Shown here: piece by piece, positions 1-8,579 of the stretch | Position numbering within the stretch: the stretch's first letter is position 1 | How the letters are laid out: every line of letters begins with the position of its first letter | Assembly (NCBI RefSeq): GCF_008362905.1 | Contig: NZ_VFJB01000003.1 | Span: 255,501 to 319,500 of the forward strand | Source: Deferribacter autotrophicus | GTDB taxonomy: Bacteria; Chrysiogenota; Deferribacteres; Deferribacterales; Deferribacteraceae | DNA: 64,000 nt | Reading direction: 5' to 3' | Translations under genes and position numbers: made by a program | The notes under the pieces: generated by a model | The model's input: the letters and a program-made list of their open reading frames with translations, nothing else | Told to the model about the DNA's origin: nothing | Databases searched by the model: none

Positions 1-757
1 TATTATCAAGTCGGCTATTAAGAAATATGAGCATTTCAACATCTTCTTTGATGACAGTAGCCCAGATATCAGAGGAAATACCAATGGAGGATTTAGCAAG
101 GGATATGAGCTTCTGAGGGGTAATATTTGACTTATGTGCAAACTTCAATTCATCAAGAATCTTTTGAATATCATCTTCATTAGCATTCCTGATGATTTCA
201 GCTGTAGGCATATGTTTAAGGATATGCAAAATGGATTGAGTAAATACATTGGCATTTGCCACAAGTTCAGGAAATACTACAGTAAGATGCTGTTTAAGCT
301 GAGTCTTAACTCTTGCAATCTGCTGAGTAATATGTTCTCTCATCCTGGCAAGTGCGATAATATCATTGGACTCAGGAAGAGCAAAATAATTGAAATGTTC
401 AATATTCTTAGCTATAAATTTAGCAATGATAACAGCATCAATTTTATCGGTTTTGGTTTTTCTGAGAGTAACGGATTGGGCAAATTTTTTGATGAGAGCT
501 GGATTAATAAGACAGACATCTTTCTTTTTGGATACAAGGGATGCTAAGAGGTTAATGTGATAGCTGCCAGTAGATTCAAGAGCAATGATAGAGGAGTCAT
601 ACTTTTTAATCAAGTCATAGAAGCTGTTAAAACCATCAATGTCCATTTGAAATTCAGCTTCTTTGAGAAGTTCAAGCTTATTGTTAATAATAGCGCAATT
701 AAACTTATCTTTGGAAACATCAACACCTATAAAGAAAGCAAATTTGTCATTTTTCAT
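1..757 (-). CDS. IS110-family recombinase (transposase), 3' end beyond window
   Basis: This gene encodes the first 252 or so residues of a 395-residue IS110-type DEDD recombinase identical to the one at 49334-50521. The RuvC-like N-terminal domain is present, with the GVDVSKDKF motif, the STGSYH motif and the KTKTDKIDAVIIAKF segment. The Transposase_20 domain with the catalytic serine would lie outside the window. The start at 757 is chosen because it is preceded by a purine-rich GTGAGG and agrees with the full copy. Open frames on the plus strand here (134-547, 557-958) are shadows of this gene. Confidence 0.9.
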   Translation of the reverse strand, partial: MKNDKFAFFIGVDVSKDKFNCAIINNKLELLKEAEFQMDIDGFNSFYDLIKKYDSSIIALESTGSYHINLLASLVSKKKDVCLINPALIKKFAQSVTLRKTKTDKIDAVIIAKFIAKNIEHFNYFALPESNDIIALARMREHITQQIARVKTQLKQHLTVVFPELVANANVFTQSILHILKHMPTAEIIRNANEDDIQKILDELKFAHKSNITPQKLISLAKSSIGISSDIWATVIKEDVEMLIFLNSRLDN

Positions 758-784
758 GTCAAACCTCACTTAAAATATTTTAGT

Positions 785-907
785 CCCGAATCCAAACTCC
801 CGTTTGACAGTGGCTTGATAGCCAAATCAACCAATAGGGACTTTCGGGACGGGGGACAGACTAAATATGAAGCTTTTAAGCTTATTCCCACTGTAGTCCT
901 CTGTCCC
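785..907 (-). ncRNA. Putative bridge RNA of IS110 copy 1
   Basis: This is the same two-stem-loop region as 49184-49306, read on the minus strand. It lies between the element's left end (959) and the recombinase start (757). In IS110-group elements this position encodes the bridge RNA that pairs with donor ends and target DNA. The structure and guide matches are described under the full copy. The 25-nt palindrome next to the left end (960-984) is the same target as at the other copy. Confidence 0.65.
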
Positions 908-959
908 ATTCTTAATTCATTACATAATATAATTTTCTTATACAACAAAAAAACGTAGG

Positions 960-984
960 AGTTCTCACTGAAAAAGTGAGAACT
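960..984. repeat. 25-nt palindromic repeat, class A; target of the adjacent IS110
   Basis: Two 10-nt arms (AGTTCTCACT / AGTGAGAACT) enclose a GAAAA loop. The same unit occurs at 9915-9939, 35662-35686 and 49107-49131. A second class with arms AGTTGCCACT occurs at 8267-8291, 35802-35826 and 62110-62134. Homology with the 35662 copy continues past the palindrome into an AT-rich tail (about 985-1050). The IS110 left end abuts this copy exactly. Confidence 0.9.
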
Positions 985-1352
985 ATTTATTAAATAAATT
1001 TTTTTAATGATTTTATTAATTAAATTAGTTTTCTTTAGAAAACTAATTTAAAATTAATATCTTATAGTCTTTACCATATTTTGGGGGTTTTAAAAGGGGG
1101 GATCCCCCTTTAAGTTCGGGGATTTAAAGGGGGTGTTCCCCTTTAAGTTATCCTTACAAATACTCCAAAAAAATTATTTGTTTAAATATTAATAAGATAT
1201 ACTTTTTTAGCATAAACTAAATATGGTTATAATAAATACAGTTAGCTTTTTGGTATCGATAAAATAGTTTATTAAATCTTTACACTGGAGTCACCCCCAT
1301 TTTTTGTAAAAGAACAGTAATTTTATTAGTATTATTAGCGTGTTACACACTG
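985..1352. other. Non-coding spacer with AT-rich tail and two G/C-block hairpins
   Basis: No gene is seen. 985-1050 is the AT-rich tail shared with the palindrome at 35662. Two successive hairpins follow: about 1092-1112 (AAAGGGGG / CCCCCTTT) and 1124-1146 (TTAAAGGGG, GTGTT loop, CCCCTTTAA). They look like copies of one unit. 1284-1297 carries ACTGGAGTCACCCC, whose partial inverse GGGGTGACTC is at 1507-1516, and the same motif bounds 62074-62533. Confidence 0.7.
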
Positions 1353-1482
1353 AATACAGAGGAAAATATTTTTCTCATTCTCGTGGCACGTCCGGTGACA
1401 CTTGCGAGGCAGGTTTCTCAAAAATCGCCATCCATGGCGATTTTTTGGAAACCTAAACCCGAAAAATATTTTCCTCTGTATT
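1353..1482. repeat. Structured ~125-nt repeat element, copy 1 (possible ncRNA or MITE)
   Basis: A perfect 22-nt inverted repeat (1353-1374 with 1461-1482) encloses an 86-nt core. The core folds into two further hairpins: CTCG...CGAG with an inner GTGGCAC / GTGACAC stem, and AGGTTTC...GAAACCT continuing into AAAAATCGCCAT / ATGGCGATTTTT. The predicted shape is a three-way junction. A second copy at 58634-58758 has nearly the same core but an outer stem of different sequence that is again perfectly paired. No coding potential is seen. This copy ends 77 bases upstream of the phosphatase start at 1560. Confidence 0.8.
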
Positions 1483-1559
1483 AGAAAATGTTATTTTGTG
1501 AATTTTGGGGTGACTCTAAAAATCTTTACAAAATTGAAAAGTTATTTCATTATAATTAT

Positions 1560-2384
1560 ATGAGAAAAATAGTTATATTTAGTGATCTTGATGGTACTCT
1601 TCTGGATCACAATACCTATTCCTATGATGCCGCAAAAGAAGCATTATCAATTATTAAAAAGAAAAATATTCCTTTAATTTTTACAACCAGCAAAACAAGA
1701 GCAGAAGTTTTAAAACTGCAGGAAGATATGGGGGTTGATTATCCATTTATAGTGGAAAATGGCGGAGGGATAATTTTCAGAGAAAAAGATATTGATGAAA
1801 ATCTTAAAAAAAAGGTGCAGGAGATTGGAGAAGGTTTTTACGCTCTTATATTAGGGGCAAAAAGGAATGATTTGATTAGGTTTGGTCAAAGTTTGAAAAA
1901 GAAGTATAATTTAAAGCTTTTTTCAGAGATGAGTGATGATGAGTTGATGGAAATTATGAGCTTACCTTTTGAGAGACTTTCGCTCAGTAAGATGAGGGAG
2001 TTTAGTGAACCTTTTATTTTAGAAGATAAATGCGCAGTTGAAGAGCTTTTGAGAGAAGTGGAAAAGAGTGATTTTAAAATTTTAAAGGGTGGTAGATTTT
2101 ATCACCTTGTTGGTAAACATCAGGATAAAGGAAAAGCAGTGGAAAAAGTTAAAGAATTTTATGTGAAAAAATATGAAAAAATTGTTACAATAGGTGTAGG
2201 AGATAGCAGCAACGATATTGATTTGCTGAAAGAGGTAGAGTATCCGATTTTAGTTAAAAAATGGGATGGAAAGCATGTGGAATGTAGCGTGAAAAACGTA
2301 ATTAAATCAAACTTCATAGGCCCAGAGGGTTTTAATTATGAGGTGATTGATTTGTTAAAAAGTTTGGGAGTGTATAATGGCTGA
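1560..2384 (+). CDS. Glucosyl-/mannosyl-3-phosphoglycerate phosphatase (HAD family)
   Basis: The protein of 274 residues belongs to the HAD-IIB (Cof/MpgP) phosphatases. The nucleophile motif is DLDGTLLD at residues 9-16, motif II is TTSKTR at 42-47, an ENGGG loop is at 66-70, and the acidic motif IV GDSSNDIDLL is near residue 230. Family members dephosphorylate mannosyl- or glucosyl-3-phosphoglycerate to the free glycoside, a compatible solute. The frame is open from 1488, but that start adds 24 residues before the conserved MRKIVIFSDLDG beginning and runs into the repeat element, so 1560 is preferred. It overlaps the next gene, the matching synthase, by 8 bases. Confidence 0.8.
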   Translation: MRKIVIFSDLDGTLLDHNTYSYDAAKEALSIIKKKNIPLIFTTSKTRAEVLKLQEDMGVDYPFIVENGGGIIFREKDIDENLKKKVQEIGEGFYALILGAKRNDLIRFGQSLKKKYNLKLFSEMSDDELMEIMSLPFERLSLSKMREFSEPFILEDKCAVEELLREVEKSDFKILKGGRFYHLVGKHQDKGKAVEKVKEFYVKKYEKIVTIGVGDSSNDIDLLKEVEYPILVKKWDGKHVECSVKNVIKSNFIGPEGFNYEVIDLLKSLGVYNG

Positions 2385-3588
2385 TTTTTTTCAAAATGGT
2401 ATTATTACGACTTTGCAGAATGTTACAAAGAGACCTATAGAAGATATTGAAGCCGAGATTTCACAATTTATTGATAAAAGAAAAATTGCTTTGTTGCTAC
2501 CAGCCTTGTATTCAGAGTTTGAAAGACCTGCAATGTACACTATAATTGAAGAACTGAAAAAAGCTCACTTTATTGATACTGTAGTGTTATCCCTTGATCA
2601 GGCAAATGAGGAACAGTTTCTACATGTAAAAAAAATAATGAGTGAATTACCTCAAAATGTAAAAATAGTTTGGAATCATGGGAAAAAAATACAGGCTTTA
2701 TATTCTAAATTGATACAACAGGGATTTCCGCTCAATATTCCCGGTAAAGGTCGTGTGGTGTGGATGGCTCTTGGATATATTTTAGCTGACAACAGGTTTT
2801 ATGCTATAGCTTTACATGATTGTGATATAGTAAACTATAAAAGGGATATTGTGGCAAGGCTGGTTTTTCCAATTATTCATCGTGGTCTTAATTATGAGTT
2901 TAGCAAAGGGTATTATGCACGGGTATCAGATAAAATTTATGGCCGTGTGATGAGGTTGTTTTATACCCCTCTTGTGAGAGCTTTGAAGAAATTGATAGGA
3001 TATGATAATAAATTTTTAGACTATTTAGACAGTTTTAGATATGCCTTATCAGGAGAGTTTGCCATAATTAGAGAGCTAGCTAAAGGTATTAGATTTTCAC
3101 CTGACTGGGGACTTGAGGTATCCTTGCTAAGTGAAATTTACCAAAATACTTCTATTAATAGGATTTGTCAGGTTGAAGTTTTAGAAACTTATGAACATAA
3201 ACATAGCCCTCTTAATAAAAATGAGCCGAACAAAGGTTTGCTACGTATGGCCACAGATATTGCAAAGACTCTTTTCAGAATATTGAGTCAAGAAGGGATA
3301 CTTTTATCAGATGCTTTTTTTAAATCTCTTGTGAGTACTTATTTCCAGCAAGCGAGGATTGCCATTGAATCTTTCAATGCTTTTGCTTTGATAAATGGGG
3401 TTGCTTTTGATAGACATAGTGAGATTGCTGCTGTTGAAGCTTTTACTCAAGCAATCAACAATGCAAAAACTGATTTTTTGGAAAATCCTATAGGCATAAG
3501 ATTGATTTCTCCATGGGTAAGGGTTGATTCTGCTTTGCCAGAATTTGCCGATGAGCTTTTAGAAGCGGTGGAAGAAGATAATAAATGA
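2377..3588 (+). CDS. gpgS: Glucosyl-3-phosphoglycerate synthase-like glycosyltransferase (GT81)
   Basis: This 403-residue GT-A glycosyltransferase resembles the GT81 family, which transfers glucose (or mannose in relatives) from a nucleotide sugar to 3-phosphoglycerate. Visible signatures are LPALYSEFERPAM at 41-53, GKGRVVWMA at 123-131 and the metal-binding HDCD at 147-150. An SPDWGLEVSLLSEIY segment in the second half is typical of this family. The upstream overlapping phosphatase completes a two-step route to glucosylglycerate or mannosylglycerate. The choice between the two sugars cannot be made from sequence by eye; glucosyl is favoured because archaeal-type MpgS looks different. Confidence 0.75.
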   Translation: MADFFQNGIITTLQNVTKRPIEDIEAEISQFIDKRKIALLLPALYSEFERPAMYTIIEELKKAHFIDTVVLSLDQANEEQFLHVKKIMSELPQNVKIVWNHGKKIQALYSKLIQQGFPLNIPGKGRVVWMALGYILADNRFYAIALHDCDIVNYKRDIVARLVFPIIHRGLNYEFSKGYYARVSDKIYGRVMRLFYTPLVRALKKLIGYDNKFLDYLDSFRYALSGEFAIIRELAKGIRFSPDWGLEVSLLSEIYQNTSINRICQVEVLETYEHKHSPLNKNEPNKGLLRMATDIAKTLFRILSQEGILLSDAFFKSLVSTYFQQARIAIESFNAFALINGVAFDRHSEIAAVEAFTQAINNAKTDFLENPIGIRLISPWVRVDSALPEFADELLEAVEEDNK

Positions 3589-3602
3589 TTTATGATTGTT
3601 AG

Positions 3603-4124
3603 ATGATGTTGGATAGGGGATTTATACAAGTTTATACTGGTAATGGAAAGGGTAAAACCACTGCAGCTATTGGTCTTTCCATACGTGCTGCTGGGGCAGG
3701 TTTAAGGGTCTTTTTTGCACAATTTCTGAAAACAGCTGAATATAATGAACATAACATACTGAGACAGATAGAAAATATTGAGGTAAAGACATATGGTAGA
3801 GGATGTTTAATAAGAGGTAAACCTGAGGAGATTGATTACAGGCTTGCATCAGCAGGTTTTAATGAAGTAAAAAGAATTATAGAGTCAGCACAATATGATT
3901 TAGTAGTGCTTGACGAGATAAATGTTGTAGTTTATTATGGATTGATTGAAACAGAGCTTGTTTTGAGTCTGATAAGAAATAAACCTGAGAATGTAGAGCT
4001 TGTTCTAACAGGTAGATATGCTCCAAAAGAGTTTATAGATAATGCTGATTTGGTTACAGAATTTAAAGAGGTGAAACACTATTTTCATCAAGGGATACTA
4101 GCTCGAGAAGGTATAGAAAAGTAA
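3603..4124 (+). CDS. cobO: Cob(I)alamin (corrinoid) adenosyltransferase, CobA/CobO/BtuR type
   Basis: The protein of 173 residues has the P-loop GNGKGKTT at residues 13-20 followed by AAIGLSIRAAGAG, and a VVLDEINVVVYYGL Walker-B-like segment. This is the CobA/BtuR family, which transfers the adenosyl group of ATP to Co(I) corrinoids in the cytoplasm. Two adjacent ATG codons (3603 and 3606) are possible starts; neither has a strong ribosome binding site. It follows gpgS by 14 bases and is probably co-transcribed with it. No cobalamin riboswitch is seen upstream. Confidence 0.85.
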   Translation: MMLDRGFIQVYTGNGKGKTTAAIGLSIRAAGAGLRVFFAQFLKTAEYNEHNILRQIENIEVKTYGRGCLIRGKPEEIDYRLASAGFNEVKRIIESAQYDLVVLDEINVVVYYGLIETELVLSLIRNKPENVELVLTGRYAPKEFIDNADLVTEFKEVKHYFHQGILAREGIEK

Positions 4125-4314
4125 TTTTTAAGTAAAATTTAGAAAGTCAATTAAGCTTAATTATTTCAAAAAAAATGAAACTTTCTTCCCTTTTATATTA
4201 GCGGGGTTTTTACTTAATTTATTAATTTGTTGTAAATTCAAATATGTTGATTTAAATAAAAAAATCTATATCATAAAGTATGAATATAATCATTATTATA
4301 AAATCGGTGAAAAG

Positions 4315-6063
4315 ATGAAGAAATATTTGGGATGTTCCCCTAAATATAATTGGTTTATAGAAGAAGTAGATATAGAGAAGCTTTTTGATCTTATAGATAA
4401 ATGGCATTTGCCAATCCCTATCGGTATGACTCTTTTCAAAAGAGGGGTTTTGACTTCTCATGATTTAAATACTTTTTTCAATACACCTTTGCAAAGTTTA
4501 AGAAACCCTTTCCATATGAAAGATATGGAAAAAGCTGTAAGGAGGGTTTACGAGGCTATAATAGCTAAGGAAAAAATATGTATATATGGCGACTACGATG
4601 TGGATGGTGTTACATCCACTGCATTGATTTATCTATTTTTAAAAGAACTTGGTGCAAACGTTATATATTACATTCCAAATAGACTTGAAGAAGGTTATGG
4701 TTTGAACATTGAAGCTATTGATGAACTTAAAATAAAAAATATTTCACTCTTAATAACAGTAGATTGTGGTATTACAGCTATAAGGGAAATTGAATATGCT
4801 AAAACATGCGGAATTGATGTTATTATCACAGATCATCATAAGCCTTTAGATGAATTACCAAGCGCTTATAGTATATTAAATCCAATGAGAGAAGATGATG
4901 AATACGAGTTTAAAGGGCTATCAGGAGTAGGGGTAGCCTTTAAGTTTATAATGGCAATGAGATATTTTCTTTCCATAAATAACTTTTTTAAAGACAAAAT
5001 CCCTAATTTGAAAAAATATTTAGATATTGTTGCTCTTGGAACAATAGCTGACGTAGTTCCTATGGTGGATGAGAACAGAATATTTGTAAAGCACGGTCTC
5101 AAAATACTTTCTAATAGAGATGTGAGAATAGGTCTGAACGAATTGAAAAGGGTAACGGGTTTATTGAATACAAATATCGAAGTATCCCACGTGGGATATG
5201 TTTTGGCGCCAAGAATTAACGCTGTGGGAAGACTTGGTGAAAGTGATAGAGGAGTAAGATTACTTATAACTAAAAATAAAAATGAAGCAAGATGGCTTGC
5301 AGAAGAGTTGGATATTGAAAATAGATATCGTCAAGAGATGGAAAGAAGGATTTTAAGTGATTCTTTTAATAAAATTGAAAGGCTTGGTTTAGCACAAAGA
5401 TTCTCAGGTATTGTTTTATATTCTGATAGATGGCATCCGGGAATAATTGGGATTGTGGCATCAAGGGTGGCTGAGAAATATAATAAACCTGCAATTGTAA
5501 TTTCTCTTGAAGAAGGGATCGGAAAAGGTTCTGCTAGAAGTATTGCAGATTTTCATCTCTATAACTGTTTGAAAGAGATTTCAGATCTTTTCCTTAAGTT
5601 TGGTGGACACAAATATGCAGTTGGTATTCAGCTTTATGAACAAAACATAAAGGTGCTTCAAAGACGTTTTGATGAAGTGGTTAAAAAGTACAGGCGAGCT
5701 AATGACCAGCATCCTGAACTGATGATAGATGCTATAGTTAATCCTAAAGATATAAATATGGATCTTATGAATTGGCTGGAAAGAATGAAGCCTTTTGGTC
5801 AGGGTAATCAAGAGCCATTATTTTGTATGAGGAATGTAAAAAAATATCAGCAATTTGGATTTACTGGAAGGGATAAATCTCATTTGAGAGGATTTATAGA
5901 AAAGGATAGATACGTCTTTGAAATTGTTGGCTATAATATGAAAGAATATCAATCATATGTAAAAGGTTATGATACCTTTGATATAGTTTTTACTCCTGAA
6001 ATTAATCAATGGTTTGGGGATCGTTCAATATTATTAAAATTAAAAGATATAAAAAGAGTCTAA
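4315..6063 (+). CDS. recJ: Single-stranded-DNA-specific 5'-3' exonuclease RecJ
   Basis: This 582-residue protein is near the usual RecJ length. The DHH phosphoesterase motifs are in order: YGDYDVDG at 91-98, VDCG at 149-152 and DHH at 173-175. A DHHA1 domain has its GGHKYAVG motif near residue 430, and an OB-like C-terminal region follows. RecJ degrades single-stranded DNA in recombination and mismatch repair. The 190 bases upstream have no gene, only an AT-rich promoter-like stretch. The next gene starts one base after its stop, suggesting a two-gene unit. Confidence 0.95.
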   Translation: MKKYLGCSPKYNWFIEEVDIEKLFDLIDKWHLPIPIGMTLFKRGVLTSHDLNTFFNTPLQSLRNPFHMKDMEKAVRRVYEAIIAKEKICIYGDYDVDGVTSTALIYLFLKELGANVIYYIPNRLEEGYGLNIEAIDELKIKNISLLITVDCGITAIREIEYAKTCGIDVIITDHHKPLDELPSAYSILNPMREDDEYEFKGLSGVGVAFKFIMAMRYFLSINNFFKDKIPNLKKYLDIVALGTIADVVPMVDENRIFVKHGLKILSNRDVRIGLNELKRVTGLLNTNIEVSHVGYVLAPRINAVGRLGESDRGVRLLITKNKNEARWLAEELDIENRYRQEMERRILSDSFNKIERLGLAQRFSGIVLYSDRWHPGIIGIVASRVAEKYNKPAIVISLEEGIGKGSARSIADFHLYNCLKEISDLFLKFGGHKYAVGIQLYEQNIKVLQRRFDEVVKKYRRANDQHPELMIDAIVNPKDINMDLMNWLERMKPFGQGNQEPLFCMRNVKKYQQFGFTGRDKSHLRGFIEKDRYVFEIVGYNMKEYQSYVKGYDTFDIVFTPEINQWFGDRSILLKLKDIKRV

Positions 6064-6064
6064 A

Positions 6065-8197
6065 ATGCCTGAAGTAAAAAAAGTTGTTAGATTGTTAGAT
6101 ATTCAAGAAAGATTAACTAAAAATGGAATAAAAAATTTAGAGAAATTACATAAAGCATACGTATATGCTGCCACAAAACATAGAGGTCAACTTAGGAAGA
6201 GTGGAGAACCTTATCTATCTCACCCTTTAAATGTGGCTTATATTTTAGCAGAGATGAATATGGATCTTGATACGGTTGTGGCAGGTTTATTGCATGATAC
6301 TCTTGAAGATACCGATGCAACCTATGAGGAATTGGCGAATTTTTTTGGGGAAGATGTAGCCTTTCTTGTAGATGGTGTTTCAAAGATTGGGAAAATTAAT
6401 TTCAAATCTCATGAGGAGAAGCAGGCTGAGGCATTTCGTAAAATGCTCATTTCTATGTCTAAAGATATCAGAGTAATTGTTATAAAACTTGCAGATAGAC
6501 TTCATAATATGCGGACAATTCATTATTTGAGTGAGGAGAAGAAGAAAAGAATTGCAAAGGAAACTTTAGAAATTTATGCACCTTTATCCCATAGACTTGG
6601 GATTGCATGGATAAAATGGGAGCTCGAAGATTTGTCATTTAGAATACTTAATCCTGAGGCTTATTATGATATTTACAATAAGGTTAAATTAAAACGTAGT
6701 GAAAGGGAAGAATACTTAAAAGAAGTTTTGGCTATTATTAAAAAAGCTCTTGAAGATGAAGGGATTGAAGCAGAGGTTACAGGACGTCCTAAACATTTTT
6801 ATAGCATTTATACAAAAATGATAAGAAAGAAAACTTCTTTTGATGAAATATATGACCTTCTAGCGTTAAGAATTTTGGTAAAGACAGTACCAGAATGTTA
6901 TGCGGCACTTGGTGTAATTCACAACTTGTGGAAGCCTATCCAGGGGAGAATAAAAGATTATATAGCCATGCCCAAATCGAATATGTATCAGTCTTTGCAT
7001 ACCACTGTTATCGGTCCTAGGGGGATGAAGGTTGAATTTCAGATTAGAACTTATGAGATGCATAGAATTGCTGAAGAAGGGATTGCTGCTCATTGGAAAT
7101 ATAAAGAAGGTAAAGTTTTTGATCCAAAAGAGGACAAGACCTTTGTTTGGCTTAGGCAGTTGTTAGAGCAAAAAGATTTAAAAGATCCGAAAGAGTTCGT
7201 AGAGGCTTTAAAAGAAGACGTTTTACCTGTACAGATATATGTTTTTACTCCTAATGGAGATATTGTGGAATTGCCGGTTGGTTCTACTCCTATTGATTTT
7301 GCTTATGCTATACATACTGAGGTAGGACATAGATGTGTTGGTGCAAAAGTTGATGGGAGAATGGTATCTTTAAAGTATAAGTTGAAAAATGGTGAGAAGG
7401 TGGAAATTCTAACTTCACCAAATCAGGAGCCTCGTAGAGATTGGTTAAACTTTGTTAAAACTAACAGGGCTAAGACAAGAATTAGAAGTTATCTGCGAAA
7501 GAAGGAAGAGGACAGAGCAATTGAGATAGGAAAATACCTTCTTAATAAGACTTTTGTTGAGCATGAATTAGATTTTGAGCAAATTATTAAAGAAAAGGAT
7601 AATTTAAAAAAGATCTTAGAGAAATTTAGCTTAAGAGATTATGATGATCTTATTAAAGCTGTTGGTTACGGTAGACTTTCACCGAGACAGGTTGTTCATG
7701 TATTTGTTAAGCCTAAGGAAGGTCAGGTTGTTCAAGCTCCAAAGACTGTACCCAGAAGAGATCCTTTTATAATTGATGGCATAGAAGATATGATGGTTAA
7801 GATTGCTCAATGTTGTAAACCTTTGCCCGGAGATAAAATTAAGGGGTATATTACTAGAGGGCGTGGTATTGTTGTTCACAAAGAAGATTGTAAAAATTTT
7901 AAAAATATGGCCATAGATGAAAATCGTGTTATTGATGTGGATTGGAATGTTGATATAAGTTTTAAAATGTCTGTAAAAGTGGATTCTATTACAGAGGATC
8001 GTCCTGGAATTTTGAGTGAAATAACAAATGTAATCAAAGATATGGGGATAAATATTATAGAATTTACGGCAAAACCAATTATGGCAGGTAAGGCAAGGCA
8101 AACGTTCAGCATAGAGGTAACTGATAAGAATCAGCTCAATAGGTTGATAACAAAGATAAAAAGTATCTCTGGTGTAGAATCAATTAAAGTTATCTGA
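6065..8197 (+). CDS. spoT: Bifunctional (p)ppGpp synthetase/hydrolase, RelA/SpoT homologue
   Basis: The protein of 710 residues has the full Rel domain order. An HD hydrolase domain contains AGLLHDTLEDT at 73-83 and KLADRLHNMRT. The synthetase domain contains MPKSNMYQSLHTTVIGP near residues 303-319. A TGS domain starts at about residue 395 (IYVFTPNGDIVELPVGSTPID), and an ACT domain occupies the last 70 residues. It both makes and removes the stringent-response alarmone. No other Rel homologue is in the window. It starts directly after recJ with no promoter-sized gap. Confidence 0.95.
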   Translation: MPEVKKVVRLLDIQERLTKNGIKNLEKLHKAYVYAATKHRGQLRKSGEPYLSHPLNVAYILAEMNMDLDTVVAGLLHDTLEDTDATYEELANFFGEDVAFLVDGVSKIGKINFKSHEEKQAEAFRKMLISMSKDIRVIVIKLADRLHNMRTIHYLSEEKKKRIAKETLEIYAPLSHRLGIAWIKWELEDLSFRILNPEAYYDIYNKVKLKRSEREEYLKEVLAIIKKALEDEGIEAEVTGRPKHFYSIYTKMIRKKTSFDEIYDLLALRILVKTVPECYAALGVIHNLWKPIQGRIKDYIAMPKSNMYQSLHTTVIGPRGMKVEFQIRTYEMHRIAEEGIAAHWKYKEGKVFDPKEDKTFVWLRQLLEQKDLKDPKEFVEALKEDVLPVQIYVFTPNGDIVELPVGSTPIDFAYAIHTEVGHRCVGAKVDGRMVSLKYKLKNGEKVEILTSPNQEPRRDWLNFVKTNRAKTRIRSYLRKKEEDRAIEIGKYLLNKTFVEHELDFEQIIKEKDNLKKILEKFSLRDYDDLIKAVGYGRLSPRQVVHVFVKPKEGQVVQAPKTVPRRDPFIIDGIEDMMVKIAQCCKPLPGDKIKGYITRGRGIVVHKEDCKNFKNMAIDENRVIDVDWNVDISFKMSVKVDSITEDRPGILSEITNVIKDMGINIIEFTAKPIMAGKARQTFSIEVTDKNQLNRLITKIKSISGVESIKVI

Positions 8198-8516
8198 GAA
8201 GTTTTTTTGAAATATAGTTTAATGAGAGTATTATGCAGTCATATTTTTGCAAGATGTGACTTACTTAGTTGCCACTGAAAAAGTGGCAACTAATTTATAA
8301 TAATAGATTTATTCCAATATTCCTATAAAAATTCCCCCAGTTTTTGGATAATTTTCACAAAAAAATGGGGGATATAACCCCCACTTTTAAGTATTTATAA
8401 AATTAATTTCGAGGATATTTCACAATAATAGATTATTTGTTTTATAACTCATTGATAAACAAAAGATTGCTTCGTCACTTCGTTCCTCGCAATGACAGGG
8501 CATGGTAATGTGTCAT
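8198..8516. other. Non-coding spacer with palindromic repeat, G/C-block inverted repeats and a REP-like unit
   Basis: No gene is seen. The stretch holds a class B palindrome at 8267-8291 (AGTTGCCACT / AGTGGCAACT, GAAAA loop), then CCCCCAGTTTTTGG and AAAAAATGGGGG arms with a GGGGG-ATATAA-CCCCC hairpin near 8369-8386, and a REP-like unit at 8463-8496 (AGATTGCTTCG ... CGCAATGAC). It ends in TGTCAT (8511-8516), the left half of the target used by the insertion sequence that follows. Confidence 0.75.
8267..8291. repeat. 25-nt palindromic repeat, class B
   Basis: Arms AGTTGCCACT and AGTGGCAACT enclose a GAAAA loop. Relative to class A copies, two bases in each arm differ with full compensation. 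The unit is flanked by TTA/TAA and lies about 70 bases after the spoT stop. It lacks a clean following T-run in either direction, so terminator function is uncertain. Confidence 0.85.
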
Positions 8517-8579
8517 CGTATATTGCAAATTATTAAAAGATATTAACGAGCAGTAAAAATTAATTTAATATTATAGAGA

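Larger units (their letters stand above)
1..959 (-). mobile_element. IS110-family insertion sequence, copy 1, truncated by the window edge
   Basis: This is the reverse complement of the complete element at 49132-50546. Where they overlap, translations in all frames match, so the copies are (near-)identical. Only the left end, the upstream non-coding region and about two thirds of the recombinase gene lie in the window. The left end is at 959, directly beside a 25-nt palindrome (960-984); identity with the other copy continues through that palindrome and stops just beyond it at 985. The right end is outside the window. No terminal inverted repeats or long target duplication are seen, as usual for IS110 elements. 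Confidence 0.9.

Noticed and set aside
134-958. Plus-strand open frames 134-547 and 557-958, and their minus-strand counterparts at 49133-49957
   Set aside because: They are shadows of the IS110 recombinase and its upstream RNA region on the other strand.
960-984. Simple Rho-independent terminator
   Set aside because: The palindrome is repeated with an invariant loop and two covarying arm classes and is often not followed by a T-run; it may still terminate transcripts in some places.
1488-1559. Longer start of the phosphatase at 1488
   Set aside because: It adds 24 unconserved residues and begins 5 bases after the structured repeat; MRKIVIFSDLDG at 1560 is the family start.
4125-4314. Cobalamin riboswitch or other leader near cobO/recJ
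   Set aside because: No B12-box-like or other conserved riboswitch core was visible; only AT-rich sequence and a weak dyad.
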